Assembly (NCBI GenBank): GCA_016180375.1
Contig: JACPBJ010000005.1
Location: forward strand, 1-11,085
Source of the DNA: Nitrososphaerota archaeon
GTDB taxonomy: Archaea > Thermoproteota > Nitrososphaeria > Nitrososphaerales > UBA57
DNA length: 11,085 nt
Direction: 5' to 3'
Shown here: piece after piece, positions 1 through 6,595 of the stretch
How the letters are laid out: each line of letters starts with the position of its first letter
Position numbering within the stretch: position 1 is the stretch's first letter
Made by a program: the position numbers and the translations under genes
Notes under the pieces: generated by a model
Seen by the model: the letters and a program-made list of their open reading frames with translations, nothing else
The model's database searches: none
Told to the model about the DNA's origin: nothing

Positions 1-280
1 CTCCATTAAGGAGGCTCAATGCGATTACATCTACATCTTCATCGATGGCCATCTGCACTACTTGCTCTGGCGTTGGCAAAAGACCGCTGTAGATCACTTC
101 CATTCCTGCATCTCTGAACGCGCGACAAAGCACGAGCGCGCCTCTATCATGACCATCCAACCCAGGCTTTGCAACAAGTATTCTGATCTTTCGGTTAACT
201 GCTTTCTCGGGTATGTTCTTTGTAGGCTTTGGCTTTACAAGCTTAGACAAGGGACGGTTCTCTCCATTCTCCAAAGACAT
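1..280 (-). CDS. B12-binding small subunit of acyl-CoA mutase (partial, 3' end outside window)
   Basis: The first 93 residues are visible. The cobalamin-binding signature DGHDRG (D42, H44, G47) follows K38-P-G-L; H44 would be the lower axial cobalt ligand, and K38/D42 match Lys604/Asp608 of Propionibacterium methylmalonyl-CoA mutase. The next stretch (EVIYSGLLPTPEQ) is the usual continuation of the Rossmann-like B12 domain. Together with the large subunit upstream it forms the two-chain mutase typical of archaea and of IcmA/IcmB or HcmA/HcmB enzymes. The chosen start is ATG at 280, which overlaps the large-subunit 3' end by 38 bases. A TTG at 250 would give only 8 bases of overlap and is a real alternative, because TTG starts are frequent in this window. 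The overlap implies co-translation and 1:1 assembly. Family assignment is firm; substrate is discussed under the large subunit. Confidence 0.95.
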   Translation of the reverse strand, partial: MSLENGENRPLSKLVKPKPTKNIPEKAVNRKIRILVAKPGLDGHDRGALVLCRAFRDAGMEVIYSGLLPTPEQVVQMAIDEDVDVIALSLLNG

Positions 281-1994
281 CTCGCCCAATATCAACAATC
301 TCGCCAAGCGTTGCGTAAACCTTGACAGCTTTCATGATTGGATACATGCAATTAGCATCATCATCTTCATACCCCCTTTTCAGTTCGGCCAGTGCTTTCC
401 TGACCTTAGTTTTGTCACGCTCCTTTCTTAATACTTGTAGTCTCTTTACCTGCCCTCTCTGAGCCTTGACGTCTATCTTCAGTGTAGAAATTGGAGGCTC
501 TTCCTTTACAGCGTACTTGTTTACGCCTACAACAATGTCCCTCTCCTCCTCGGCCCTCTTTTGGGCACGATAGGCAGTCTCTGCTATCTCTCTTTGCAGG
601 AAACCTGTCTTGATTGTTGCAAGTACCCCCCCAAGTGACTCTATTTTGTCAAAGTATCTGTAAGCCTTCTCCTCCATCTCATTGGTGAGCCATTCAACAT
701 AGTATGAGCCGCCAAGAGGATCTATAGTATCTGTAACGCCAGTCTCCTCCGCTATTATTTGCTGAGTTCGAAGTGCAATTGTAACCGCTTCCTCGGTTGG
801 AAGAGCCCAAGCCTCATCGTAAGAATTTGTGTGCAGGGATTGCGTCCCTCCGAGAACTGCTGCCAATGCTTCTATTGTGGTTCTTACGATGTTATTCAAT
901 GGTTGCTGCCATGTTAGCGAAGCCCCTGATGTTTGAGTGTGGAATCTAAGCAGCAATGATCTTGGATTTTTAACACCATACTTTTCTCTAAGCACTGTCG
1001 CCCATATTCTTCTGGCAGCCCTGAACTTTGCAATCTCCTCGAAGAAGTTAACACACGAGTTGAAGAAAAACGAGATTCGTGGAGCAAACTCCTCCACTCT
1101 AAGACCAGCCTCCTTTCCTAGGTCAAGGTAGGTAAAACCATCTGCAAGCGTAAATGCCAATTCCTGAACAGCATCCGCACCAGCTTCACGAATATGGTAC
1201 CCACTCACGCTAATGTAATTCCAATTCGGCATCTCCCTCGTGCAGAACCTTATCATGTCTCTGATGATGCGCATGTGCGCTTCAGGCGGGTACACCCACT
1301 CTTTCTGGGCAATGTACTCCTTCAGCATGTCTGCCTGAACCGTTCCTCTAATCTGCTTCGGGGGAACCTTCTGCTTCTCCGCAACTGCGGCATACATAGC
1401 AGTTAGGATGGATGCTGGAGCATTGATCGTCATGGACGTGCTCACCTTGCCTAGAGGGATTCCATCAAGCAGAGTCTCCATGTCCTTCAACGAAGAAATG
1501 TTGCAGCCGCACCTACCAACTTCTCCCTCAGCTCGAGGGCTGTCAGCATCATAACCATACAGCGTAGGCATATCAAAGGCTATGGAAAGTCCTGTTTCAC
1601 CATGACTAATCAGATACTTTAGCCTCTTATTCGTGTCTTCAGGGGTGCCAAAGCCAGAAAACATTCTCATCGTCCATGGCTTTCCCCTGTACATTGTCGG
1701 GTAGACTCCGCGTGTATACGGATAATCTCCTGGAAATCCTAAATCGTCATAATCAGATTTTTGCAGATCTGTAGGAGTGTAAATCCTCTTGACCTTGATG
1801 CTGGAAGGTGTCTGAAAATCCTTATCGAGTTCAGGAGACTTTGCAAGCCATGGTTCAAGAACTTCCTTTTCCCATCTTTTCATTTGCTCGCTTACTCTTT
1901 GCAAGGCCTTCTGCTCAATGCCACGCACTTTGCTTCTTCTCGCCTCTACCTCTGAAAGCTTTACCTTCCAGTAGTTTCTGTGAGTTTCGAGCAA
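243..1994 (-). CDS. B12-dependent acyl-CoA mutase large subunit (methylmalonyl/isobutyryl-CoA mutase family)
   Basis: This 583-residue protein is the catalytic TIM-barrel chain that rearranges the carbon skeleton of an acyl-CoA with adenosylcobalamin. Seen: YPYTRG (91-96), the CoA-channel segment Y98-x2-M101 through PWTMR (106-110), SGYH (264-267, catalytic His267), FAPR (303-306) and GGTQSLHTNSYDEA (382-395). A constant offset of +23 to Propionibacterium methylmalonyl-CoA mutase places Tyr75=Y98, Arg87=R110, Gln197=Q220, His244=H267 and Arg283=R306. In contrast, Tyr89 is F112 and Arg207 is Q230. Phe/Gln at these two sites is the known isobutyryl-CoA mutase pattern; 2-hydroxyisobutyryl-CoA mutase has Ile/Gln. 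Length (IcmA is about 566 residues) and the absence of a fused B12 domain also fit. The start is TTG at 1994, the only start codon between the upstream in-frame stop (2009-2007) and conserved sequence; a TATA-like box lies 36 bases upstream. It is the second gene after a PfkB kinase. The family is certain; the isobutyryl specificity is inferred from residues. Confidence 0.96.
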   Translation of the reverse strand: MLETHRNYWKVKLSEVEARRSKVRGIEQKALQRVSEQMKRWEKEVLEPWLAKSPELDKDFQTPSSIKVKRIYTPTDLQKSDYDDLGFPGDYPYTRGVYPTMYRGKPWTMRMFSGFGTPEDTNKRLKYLISHGETGLSIAFDMPTLYGYDADSPRAEGEVGRCGCNISSLKDMETLLDGIPLGKVSTSMTINAPASILTAMYAAVAEKQKVPPKQIRGTVQADMLKEYIAQKEWVYPPEAHMRIIRDMIRFCTREMPNWNYISVSGYHIREAGADAVQELAFTLADGFTYLDLGKEAGLRVEEFAPRISFFFNSCVNFFEEIAKFRAARRIWATVLREKYGVKNPRSLLLRFHTQTSGASLTWQQPLNNIVRTTIEALAAVLGGTQSLHTNSYDEAWALPTEEAVTIALRTQQIIAEETGVTDTIDPLGGSYYVEWLTNEMEEKAYRYFDKIESLGGVLATIKTGFLQREIAETAYRAQKRAEEERDIVVGVNKYAVKEEPPISTLKIDVKAQRGQVKRLQVLRKERDKTKVRKALAELKRGYEDDDANCMYPIMKAVKVYATLGEIVDIGRDVFGEWREPSLV

Positions 1995-2024
1995 GAGCTC
2001 TTCTTGTCAGAATGCGCTTCCGCA

Positions 2025-2036
2025 CCTTTAATTTGG
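2025..2036 (-). promoter_or_regulatory. TATA-like promoter of the mutase large-subunit gene
   Basis: On the minus strand the box reads CCAAATTAAAGG, with the AAATTAAA core at 2034-2027. Its centre is about 36 bases before the TTG start at 1994, so the transcript would have a leader of only about 10 bases. This would let the mutase genes be transcribed separately from the PfkB gene, whose stop lies just upstream. Spacing matches other promoters in the window; there is no direct proof. Confidence 0.45.
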
Positions 2037-2064
2037 TTTCGGTTTTGCTTTACCTCTGTACAGA

Positions 2065-2982
2065 TCACAGCACCTTCATGCCTTCCTTAACTCTCTCTGC
2101 TGCGCTTTCCCAGCCTGATACTTCGCTTACCTTGGCTATACCCTTTCCTTTTGATGCTAGTGAGGCAAAGGCTATCCCTACACAGACAGACCACTCAAAA
2201 TCACCTGTTTTAAGAAAAGTTGTCAAAAAAGAGCCCGAAAGTATGTCGCCCAACCCCGTAGTATCAATAACATGATCCACTCTGGGCACTGTAGCCTCCT
2301 TGATGGTATTCTCTGATGCTATGATCACGTTCTTTGATCCATTTGTCACTATAACCTTGTTAACACGCCTTCTGAGCTTGGAAGCGATCTCCCCAAGATT
2401 CGCCGTCCCCACAAGATAATTACCCTCTTCTGGGTCAACCTTGATAATTGTAGTTCGCGGTAATTTGTCAAATGATAGAGATGTTAAGTAGCAGTAACCA
2501 TTCTTGTCGAACCTTCGCAGGTATCCCTGAGGATCAAGAAATGTCTGTACGTTCAAGGAGAGTATTTTGTTCGAGACACTTTTAGGTATCTCCCCTGCGA
2601 TGGGGCTGAGTATTGCTCCATCAACCTCCAGATTGTTAAGCTGAGAATCACCAATATCATCGCATCTTGAAACGAGCTGCAAATTCCTTTCATCATTTCC
2701 TAACCTAATCCTGAACCTAGTAGTCTTTCTCTTTGCTGACCTTGCACCATCGGAAAAATTCAGGTTATTCTTTGCTAGCCAAATCGAGTATTCATCAGGG
2801 AAATCAACGCCAACCTTTGTAACGAGGGTAACGTCGCAGCCAAGCCTTCTTGCCGCGAGACCTGCATAACATGGAGGCCCTCCCAAAGATGAAATTTCAA
2901 AGTTCTTGGATGATATAGTATCTATTGCTATGTGTCCGAATATGCCTATGCGCAAGTATGCAGGGGCCTGTTTCCATAACAT
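2065..2982 (-). CDS. PfkB-family (ribokinase-like) carbohydrate/nucleoside kinase
   Basis: This 305-residue protein belongs to the ribokinase fold, which phosphorylates a sugar, nucleoside or similar alcohol with ATP in the cytoplasm. Seen: an N-terminal beta strand with GHIAID (16-21), the substrate-side Gly-Gly motif SLGGPPCYAG (32-41), KVDPEEGNYLVG (181-192) and the PfkB signature DTTGLGD (240-246). In that signature D246 is the expected catalytic base and the preceding glycines form the anion hole. The usual signature is DTxGAGD; here Ala is Leu, a conservative change. The length is normal. The start is ATG at 2982, directly after an in-frame TAA, with a TATA-like box about 34 bases upstream inside the divergent S26e gene's 5' region. 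It precedes the acyl-CoA mutase genes by 70 bases on the same strand. Substrate cannot be read from the sequence, and a link to the mutase is only positional. Confidence 0.92.
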   Translation of the reverse strand: MLWKQAPAYLRIGIFGHIAIDTISSKNFEISSLGGPPCYAGLAARRLGCDVTLVTKVGVDFPDEYSIWLAKNNLNFSDGARSAKRKTTRFRIRLGNDERNLQLVSRCDDIGDSQLNNLEVDGAILSPIAGEIPKSVSNKILSLNVQTFLDPQGYLRRFDKNGYCYLTSLSFDKLPRTTIIKVDPEEGNYLVGTANLGEIASKLRRRVNKVIVTNGSKNVIIASENTIKEATVPRVDHVIDTTGLGDILSGSFLTTFLKTGDFEWSVCVGIAFASLASKGKGIAKVSEVSGWESAAERVKEGMKVL

Positions 2983-3020
2983 TTATGCATGTGAACACTT
3001 TGAGGGCCAGCGAAATACAT
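2982..3020. promoter_or_regulatory. Compact bidirectional promoter between PfkB kinase and S26e
   Basis: The two divergent start codons are only 37 bases apart. On the plus strand TTTATGCA (2982-2989) is centred about 34 bases before the S26e TTG. On the minus strand ATGTATTTC (3020-3012) is centred about 34 bases before the kinase ATG. Each TATA-like box therefore sits at or inside the first codon of the other gene, so initiation complexes for the two genes could interfere. This is inferred from spacing and base composition. Confidence 0.5.
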
Positions 3021-3295
3021 TGACGAAGAAGAGGAAGAGCAGAGGCCGGTCGAAGGGCGGAAAGGGTCATTCAGACCAAGTCCAGTGTAGTAACTGCGGC
3101 ACCCTAGTTCCAAAAGACAAGGCGAAGAAACTAACAACCCGTGTAGGCTTAGTCGAACCCATGCTTGCTAGAGAGCTCAGGGCTCAGGGAGCATATATTG
3201 CAACCAGTAGGACTCTGAAGTTTTATTGCGTATCCTGTGCCGTGCACTTTGGCTTGGTTAAGGTCAGGGCGAAAGACGAGAGGAGATTCAGGTAG
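3020..3295 (+). CDS. rps26e: Small-subunit ribosomal protein S26e (eS26)
   Basis: This is a 91-residue basic ribosomal protein. Seen: the Lys/Arg-rich N-terminus TKKRKSRGRSKGGKGH, zinc-ribbon cysteine pairs C23-x2-C26 and C70-x2-C73 (FYCVSCAVHF), and VPKDKA (30-35), which together are the eS26 pattern. In eukaryotes eS26 sits near the mRNA exit site of the small subunit; archaeal copies are known from TACK groups and are a useful lineage marker. The reading frame stays open upstream to 2906, but that stretch overlaps the divergent kinase gene and has no family similarity. The TTG at 3020, giving the usual eS26 N-terminus, is therefore chosen. GAGGG at 3002-3006 is a weak, slightly distant Shine-Dalgarno match, and a TATA-like box lies about 34 bases upstream. 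The downstream gene ileS is 111 bases away on the same strand. Confidence 0.93.
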   Translation: MTKKRKSRGRSKGGKGHSDQVQCSNCGTLVPKDKAKKLTTRVGLVEPMLARELRAQGAYIATSRTLKFYCVSCAVHFGLVKVRAKDERRFR

Positions 3296-3318
3296 CCTCT
3301 CACCCCTACCTTTCTATA

Positions 3319-3370
3319 TCCTGAGAGCGACTGTTAGAGTATTATGACACGCTATCAGGAGAGAATTTTT
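3319..3370 (+). promoter_or_regulatory. Hairpin plus T-run between S26e and ileS (terminator or leader element)
   Basis: Bases 3319-3329 (TCCTGAGAGCG) pair with 3350-3360 (CGCTATCAGGA): ten pairs around one G-A mismatch, with a 20-base loop, followed by TTTTT at 3366-3370. This resembles an intrinsic terminator ending the S26e transcript. Archaeal termination needs mainly the T-run, so the stem may instead be an ileS leader structure. The T-rich stretch lies about 39 bases before the ileS start, so it could also serve as a poor TATA box. A second TATA-like string, TTCTATATC, is at 3312-3320. Confidence 0.45.
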
Positions 3371-3406
3371 GTACTGCCGTAAGTACGCCTTCGAGGAACA
3401 ACAACA

Positions 3407-6400
3407 TTGTCTTTGCATGACAAAGAGCTCGACCCTGTATTTGACCCAAAGAGAATAGAGGAAAGGGTCAGAGAATATTGGAAAGGGATAGATCTTAAGG
3501 CATTAGTCAGACGGGAAGTTTCAAAGAGCAAGCCAATTGGTTACGTTGAAGGCCCTCCAACCCTGAATGGAGAGCCTCACATGGGTCACATTCGTGGCAG
3601 AATTATGAAGGATTTGCACTACAGATATTCTACACTCAAGAAGCTAAATATTGTGTATAGGGCAGGCTGGGACACGCAGGGCCTTCCTGTAGAGCTGCAG
3701 GCGGAGAAAGAGTTAGGACTTTCGGGAAGCAAGGCTGAAAATCTCAAGAAAGTCGGCGAAGAAGCAATAGTCAAAGCCTGCAAGGACTTGATAAAGAGAT
3801 ATTACAAGAGCTGGCTCGAATCAGACGAACTGCTAGGCATGCTGATGGATTATGAAAAGGCTTATTGGACTTACAAGGACGAATACATAGAACGAGAATG
3901 GAAGTATCTGCAAAAGGCTTGGGAAAAAGGGCTTCTTGCCGAGGGTTTCAGGGTCGTTGCATACTGCCCGAGCTGTCAAACATCTCTCAGCCATAAGGAA
4001 GTGGGTTTGGGGTATGAAACTGTGGAAGATCCCTCGTTATACTACAAGGCTAAACTTCTCGATGAAGATGCATTCCTGATAGTCTGGACTACGATGCCCT
4101 TCACGGTCGTTACTGACGAAATGGTAGGAGTGAAGCCAGATTCCGACTATGCGTATGTAGGCATTGAATCAGAAACGTGGCTCATTGCCAAAGAAAGGAT
4201 TGAGGAGATTATGAAGATGCTCCACATTGACGATTACCAAATCAAAAAAATTGTGAAGGGAAAAGACCTTGAAGGGAAAAGGTACGGGCATCCTATTGCA
4301 AAGTATATTCCAGTCTTGGCAAAGATGGGTGAAGAAGGCAAGATACACTTTGTCGTTGCTGAAGAATTCGTTGACATTACTTCGGGAACAGGGTTAGTGC
4401 ACCTTTCGCCAGCAAACGGAGAAGAAGACTATAACGTAGCTCTGCGTAGAAACGTTCCTGTATTCTCTCCCATAGATGATCAAGCAAAATTTACTCAGGA
4501 TGCAGGCAAGTTTGCTTCTCTCTTTGTCAGGGATGCAGATGATGAAGTTGCCAAGGCTCTAGAAGAGGAAGGCATGTCGCTCAAGTACTCGAAGATAAAG
4601 CACGAATACCCTCTCTGCTGGAGGTCTCATCACAAGCTAGTTTGGCTGGCTAGGAGAGAATACTTCTACTGGGTAGACAGACTGGGTGATTCGGCCATTG
4701 AGGCGGCACACAGGGTAGAGTACTTCTACGAGCCTCCAAAGAACAGGTTTGTAGAAATGATAAAAGAAAAGGTTCCTTGGTGCATTTCAAGAGAGAGGGT
4801 TTGGGGCACTCCTCTTCCAGTTTGGATATGTACAAAATGCGGAGAAAAGACCGCAGTTTTCAGCAGGAAGGAAATCATCAAAAGAGCTATCGAACTACCT
4901 GATGGGGAGACTTTCGAACTTCACAGGCCGTGGATAGACAGAATATTGCTAAGATGTAATAAATGCGGAGGCAAAGCCAAAAGGGAGCCTTTCGTCCTCG
5001 ATACATGGCACAATAGCGGCGCCTCTCCCTACGCATCTTTCACTGACAGCGAATATCAGCATCTCGTCCCGGTCATGTTCCTCACCGAAGGAATAGATCA
5101 AACAAGAGGATGGGCTTACACACTTCTGATAGAGCATGTGATACTGACGGGTAAGGCTGAAGCACCGTATGCGGCGTTCCTATTCCAAGGACACGTGCTT
5201 GACGAGAAAGGCAACAAGATGAGCAAGAGCCTCGGCAACGTGATTGAAGGTATTCCAACTCTTAGAGACAACCCCGTTGACATTTTGCGGTTCTACGTCA
5301 TGTGGAAGGCTTCACCTCTTGATGGGCTCAGTTTCAGCCATGCTGAGATGAAGACTCGACCATTTCAGGTGATAAGCACCCTATACCATCTTCACAAGTA
5401 CTTCGAGCAGAACAGCAGGTATGATCGATTTGACGCCAGCGAACACACTCTGGAATGGGCGAGGAGCAAGAAACTTTTGAACAAAACTGAGTATTACCTG
5501 CTTTCTAAACTTGAGCTCCTCAAATCAACGGTTCAAGATGGTTATGAAAGGTGTAGGTTCCAAGAATCAGCCTCTGCAATAGAAGCATTTCTGATAGGCG
5601 TACTCAGCCAAACATATCTGCCGATGATTAGAGGTGAACTATGGGATGATAGAGACGAAACTCTTGACAGAAGGCTCGCAATATATGCGGTGCTTGCACA
5701 TGTGTTGAAAACCCTTGACATATTGACTCATCCGATCTCTCCTTACATTACGGAATATCTCTACATGCAAGTATTCCCCTCAGAAAAGGAATCTATTCTG
5801 CTTACTGAATGGCCTGCTAGCCAGCCAGATTTGCGCGATCCGAAGCTTGAAGAGACATTCTCGACGCTGAATACGGTAATTTCAGTCGCAAACTCGGCTA
5901 GGATGAAGGCGAAAGTAAAGAGAAGATGGCCCCTGAAGTCAGCTACAATTTTGCTTCCAAAGGGTATGGTAGAGCAAGTTGCAAAGCATCTCGATCTCCT
6001 GAAGGAAATGACAAATGTAAAAGAACTAGTCCTGACAGACAAATTGCAAGATACGCCAATAAAGTTGCGACTGAAGCCTCGTTACGATCTTCTTGGTCCA
6101 ATTTTCAAAGCGATGATGGAGAAAGCAAGAAAGCACCTAGAGACTTTGGATGCTGTTAAGGTTAGGGAGGAAATTGGAGGTAAAGAATTCGTTATAGTAA
6201 AGATTGATTCGTCTGAATTCAAAGTTTCTCGCCGGGAATTGGAATTTGAATACCTTTCCGATGAAAAATACGCCGTTGCAGAGAGGGAGGATATTGCGGT
6301 TGCGCTATCAGTTGAGCGCGATTTGAGACTTGTTGAAGAAGGGACGATGCGCGATATTGCAAGGAGATTGCAGGCTCTCAGGAAAGAAAGGGGTTATAGC

Positions 6401-6595
6401 CCTACAGAAATTCTCGACGCTGCCTATTTTGCGGGGTTGGAGCCTGAGCTTGCTGAAGTTGTGAAAAAGAGAGAGCCAGAGTTTGCATTTCTTGTTCGCG
6501 TTAAGAATGTCGCGATAGTTCAAGAGGATACTAAGGGCATCAAATGGGCAGAAGCAGAGTTAGACGGAAAGGCGTTCAAGATATCTGTCCAGTGA
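3407..6595 (+). CDS. ileS: Isoleucyl-tRNA synthetase (class Ia)
   Basis: This 1062-residue cytoplasmic enzyme charges tRNA-Ile with isoleucine and hydrolyses misloaded valine. Domains in order: Rossmann catalytic core with the HIGH motif HMGH (58-61) after PPTLNGEP; GWDTQGLPVEL (87-97); a CPSC pair (187-190); the CP1 editing domain with the threonine-rich loop WTTMPFT (227-233) and GTGLVHLSPANGEEDY (327-342, conserved acid D341); return to the core with WCISRERVWGTPLPVW (458-473); two Cys pairs (475/478 and 517/520) that look like a zinc knuckle; DTWHNSGASPYA (532-543); KMSKS (604-608); then the helical anticodon-binding region and a C-terminal extension. GWDTQGLPVE and the CP1 motifs favour IleRS over ValRS or LeuRS. 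The start is TTG at 3407, supported by GAGGA at 3393-3397 with 9 bases spacing; TTG at 3413 is the alternative. Its 3' end overlaps the convergent flippase gene by 20 bases. No editing or catalytic residue appears lost. Confidence 0.97.
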   Translation: MSLHDKELDPVFDPKRIEERVREYWKGIDLKALVRREVSKSKPIGYVEGPPTLNGEPHMGHIRGRIMKDLHYRYSTLKKLNIVYRAGWDTQGLPVELQAEKELGLSGSKAENLKKVGEEAIVKACKDLIKRYYKSWLESDELLGMLMDYEKAYWTYKDEYIEREWKYLQKAWEKGLLAEGFRVVAYCPSCQTSLSHKEVGLGYETVEDPSLYYKAKLLDEDAFLIVWTTMPFTVVTDEMVGVKPDSDYAYVGIESETWLIAKERIEEIMKMLHIDDYQIKKIVKGKDLEGKRYGHPIAKYIPVLAKMGEEGKIHFVVAEEFVDITSGTGLVHLSPANGEEDYNVALRRNVPVFSPIDDQAKFTQDAGKFASLFVRDADDEVAKALEEEGMSLKYSKIKHEYPLCWRSHHKLVWLARREYFYWVDRLGDSAIEAAHRVEYFYEPPKNRFVEMIKEKVPWCISRERVWGTPLPVWICTKCGEKTAVFSRKEIIKRAIELPDGETFELHRPWIDRILLRCNKCGGKAKREPFVLDTWHNSGASPYASFTDSEYQHLVPVMFLTEGIDQTRGWAYTLLIEHVILTGKAEAPYAAFLFQGHVLDEKGNKMSKSLGNVIEGIPTLRDNPVDILRFYVMWKASPLDGLSFSHAEMKTRPFQVISTLYHLHKYFEQNSRYDRFDASEHTLEWARSKKLLNKTEYYLLSKLELLKSTVQDGYERCRFQESASAIEAFLIGVLSQTYLPMIRGELWDDRDETLDRRLAIYAVLAHVLKTLDILTHPISPYITEYLYMQVFPSEKESILLTEWPASQPDLRDPKLEETFSTLNTVISVANSARMKAKVKRRWPLKSATILLPKGMVEQVAKHLDLLKEMTNVKELVLTDKLQDTPIKLRLKPRYDLLGPIFKAMMEKARKHLETLDAVKVREEIGGKEFVIVKIDSSEFKVSRRELEFEYLSDEKYAVAEREDIAVALSVERDLRLVEEGTMRDIARRLQALRKERGYSPTEILDAAYFAGLEPELAEVVKKREPEFAFLVRVKNVAIVQEDTKGIKWAEAELDGKAFKISVQ

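Noticed and set aside
1808..2275. 155-codon plus-strand frame opposite the mutase and PfkB genes
   Set aside because: It runs antisense across two well-supported genes, has low-complexity Ser/Leu-rich composition and no recognisable motif; it is a shadow of minus-strand coding.
2906..3019. N-terminal extension of the S26e frame from ATG 2906 (38 extra residues)
   Set aside because: The extra stretch lies within the divergent PfkB gene, has no S26e character, and the TTG at 3020 gives the normal family N-terminus.
3296..3406. T-box-like tRNA-sensing leader of ileS
   Set aside because: T-boxes are bacterial, and no T-box bulge (TGGN) with specifier-loop arrangement is visible; only a simple hairpin is supported.
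3407..6595. Unusual editing loop TTMPFT instead of TTTPWT in IleRS
   Set aside because: The editing acid and neighbouring motifs are intact, and this form is, as far as I recall, usual in archaeal IleRS, so it is not evidence of lost editing.
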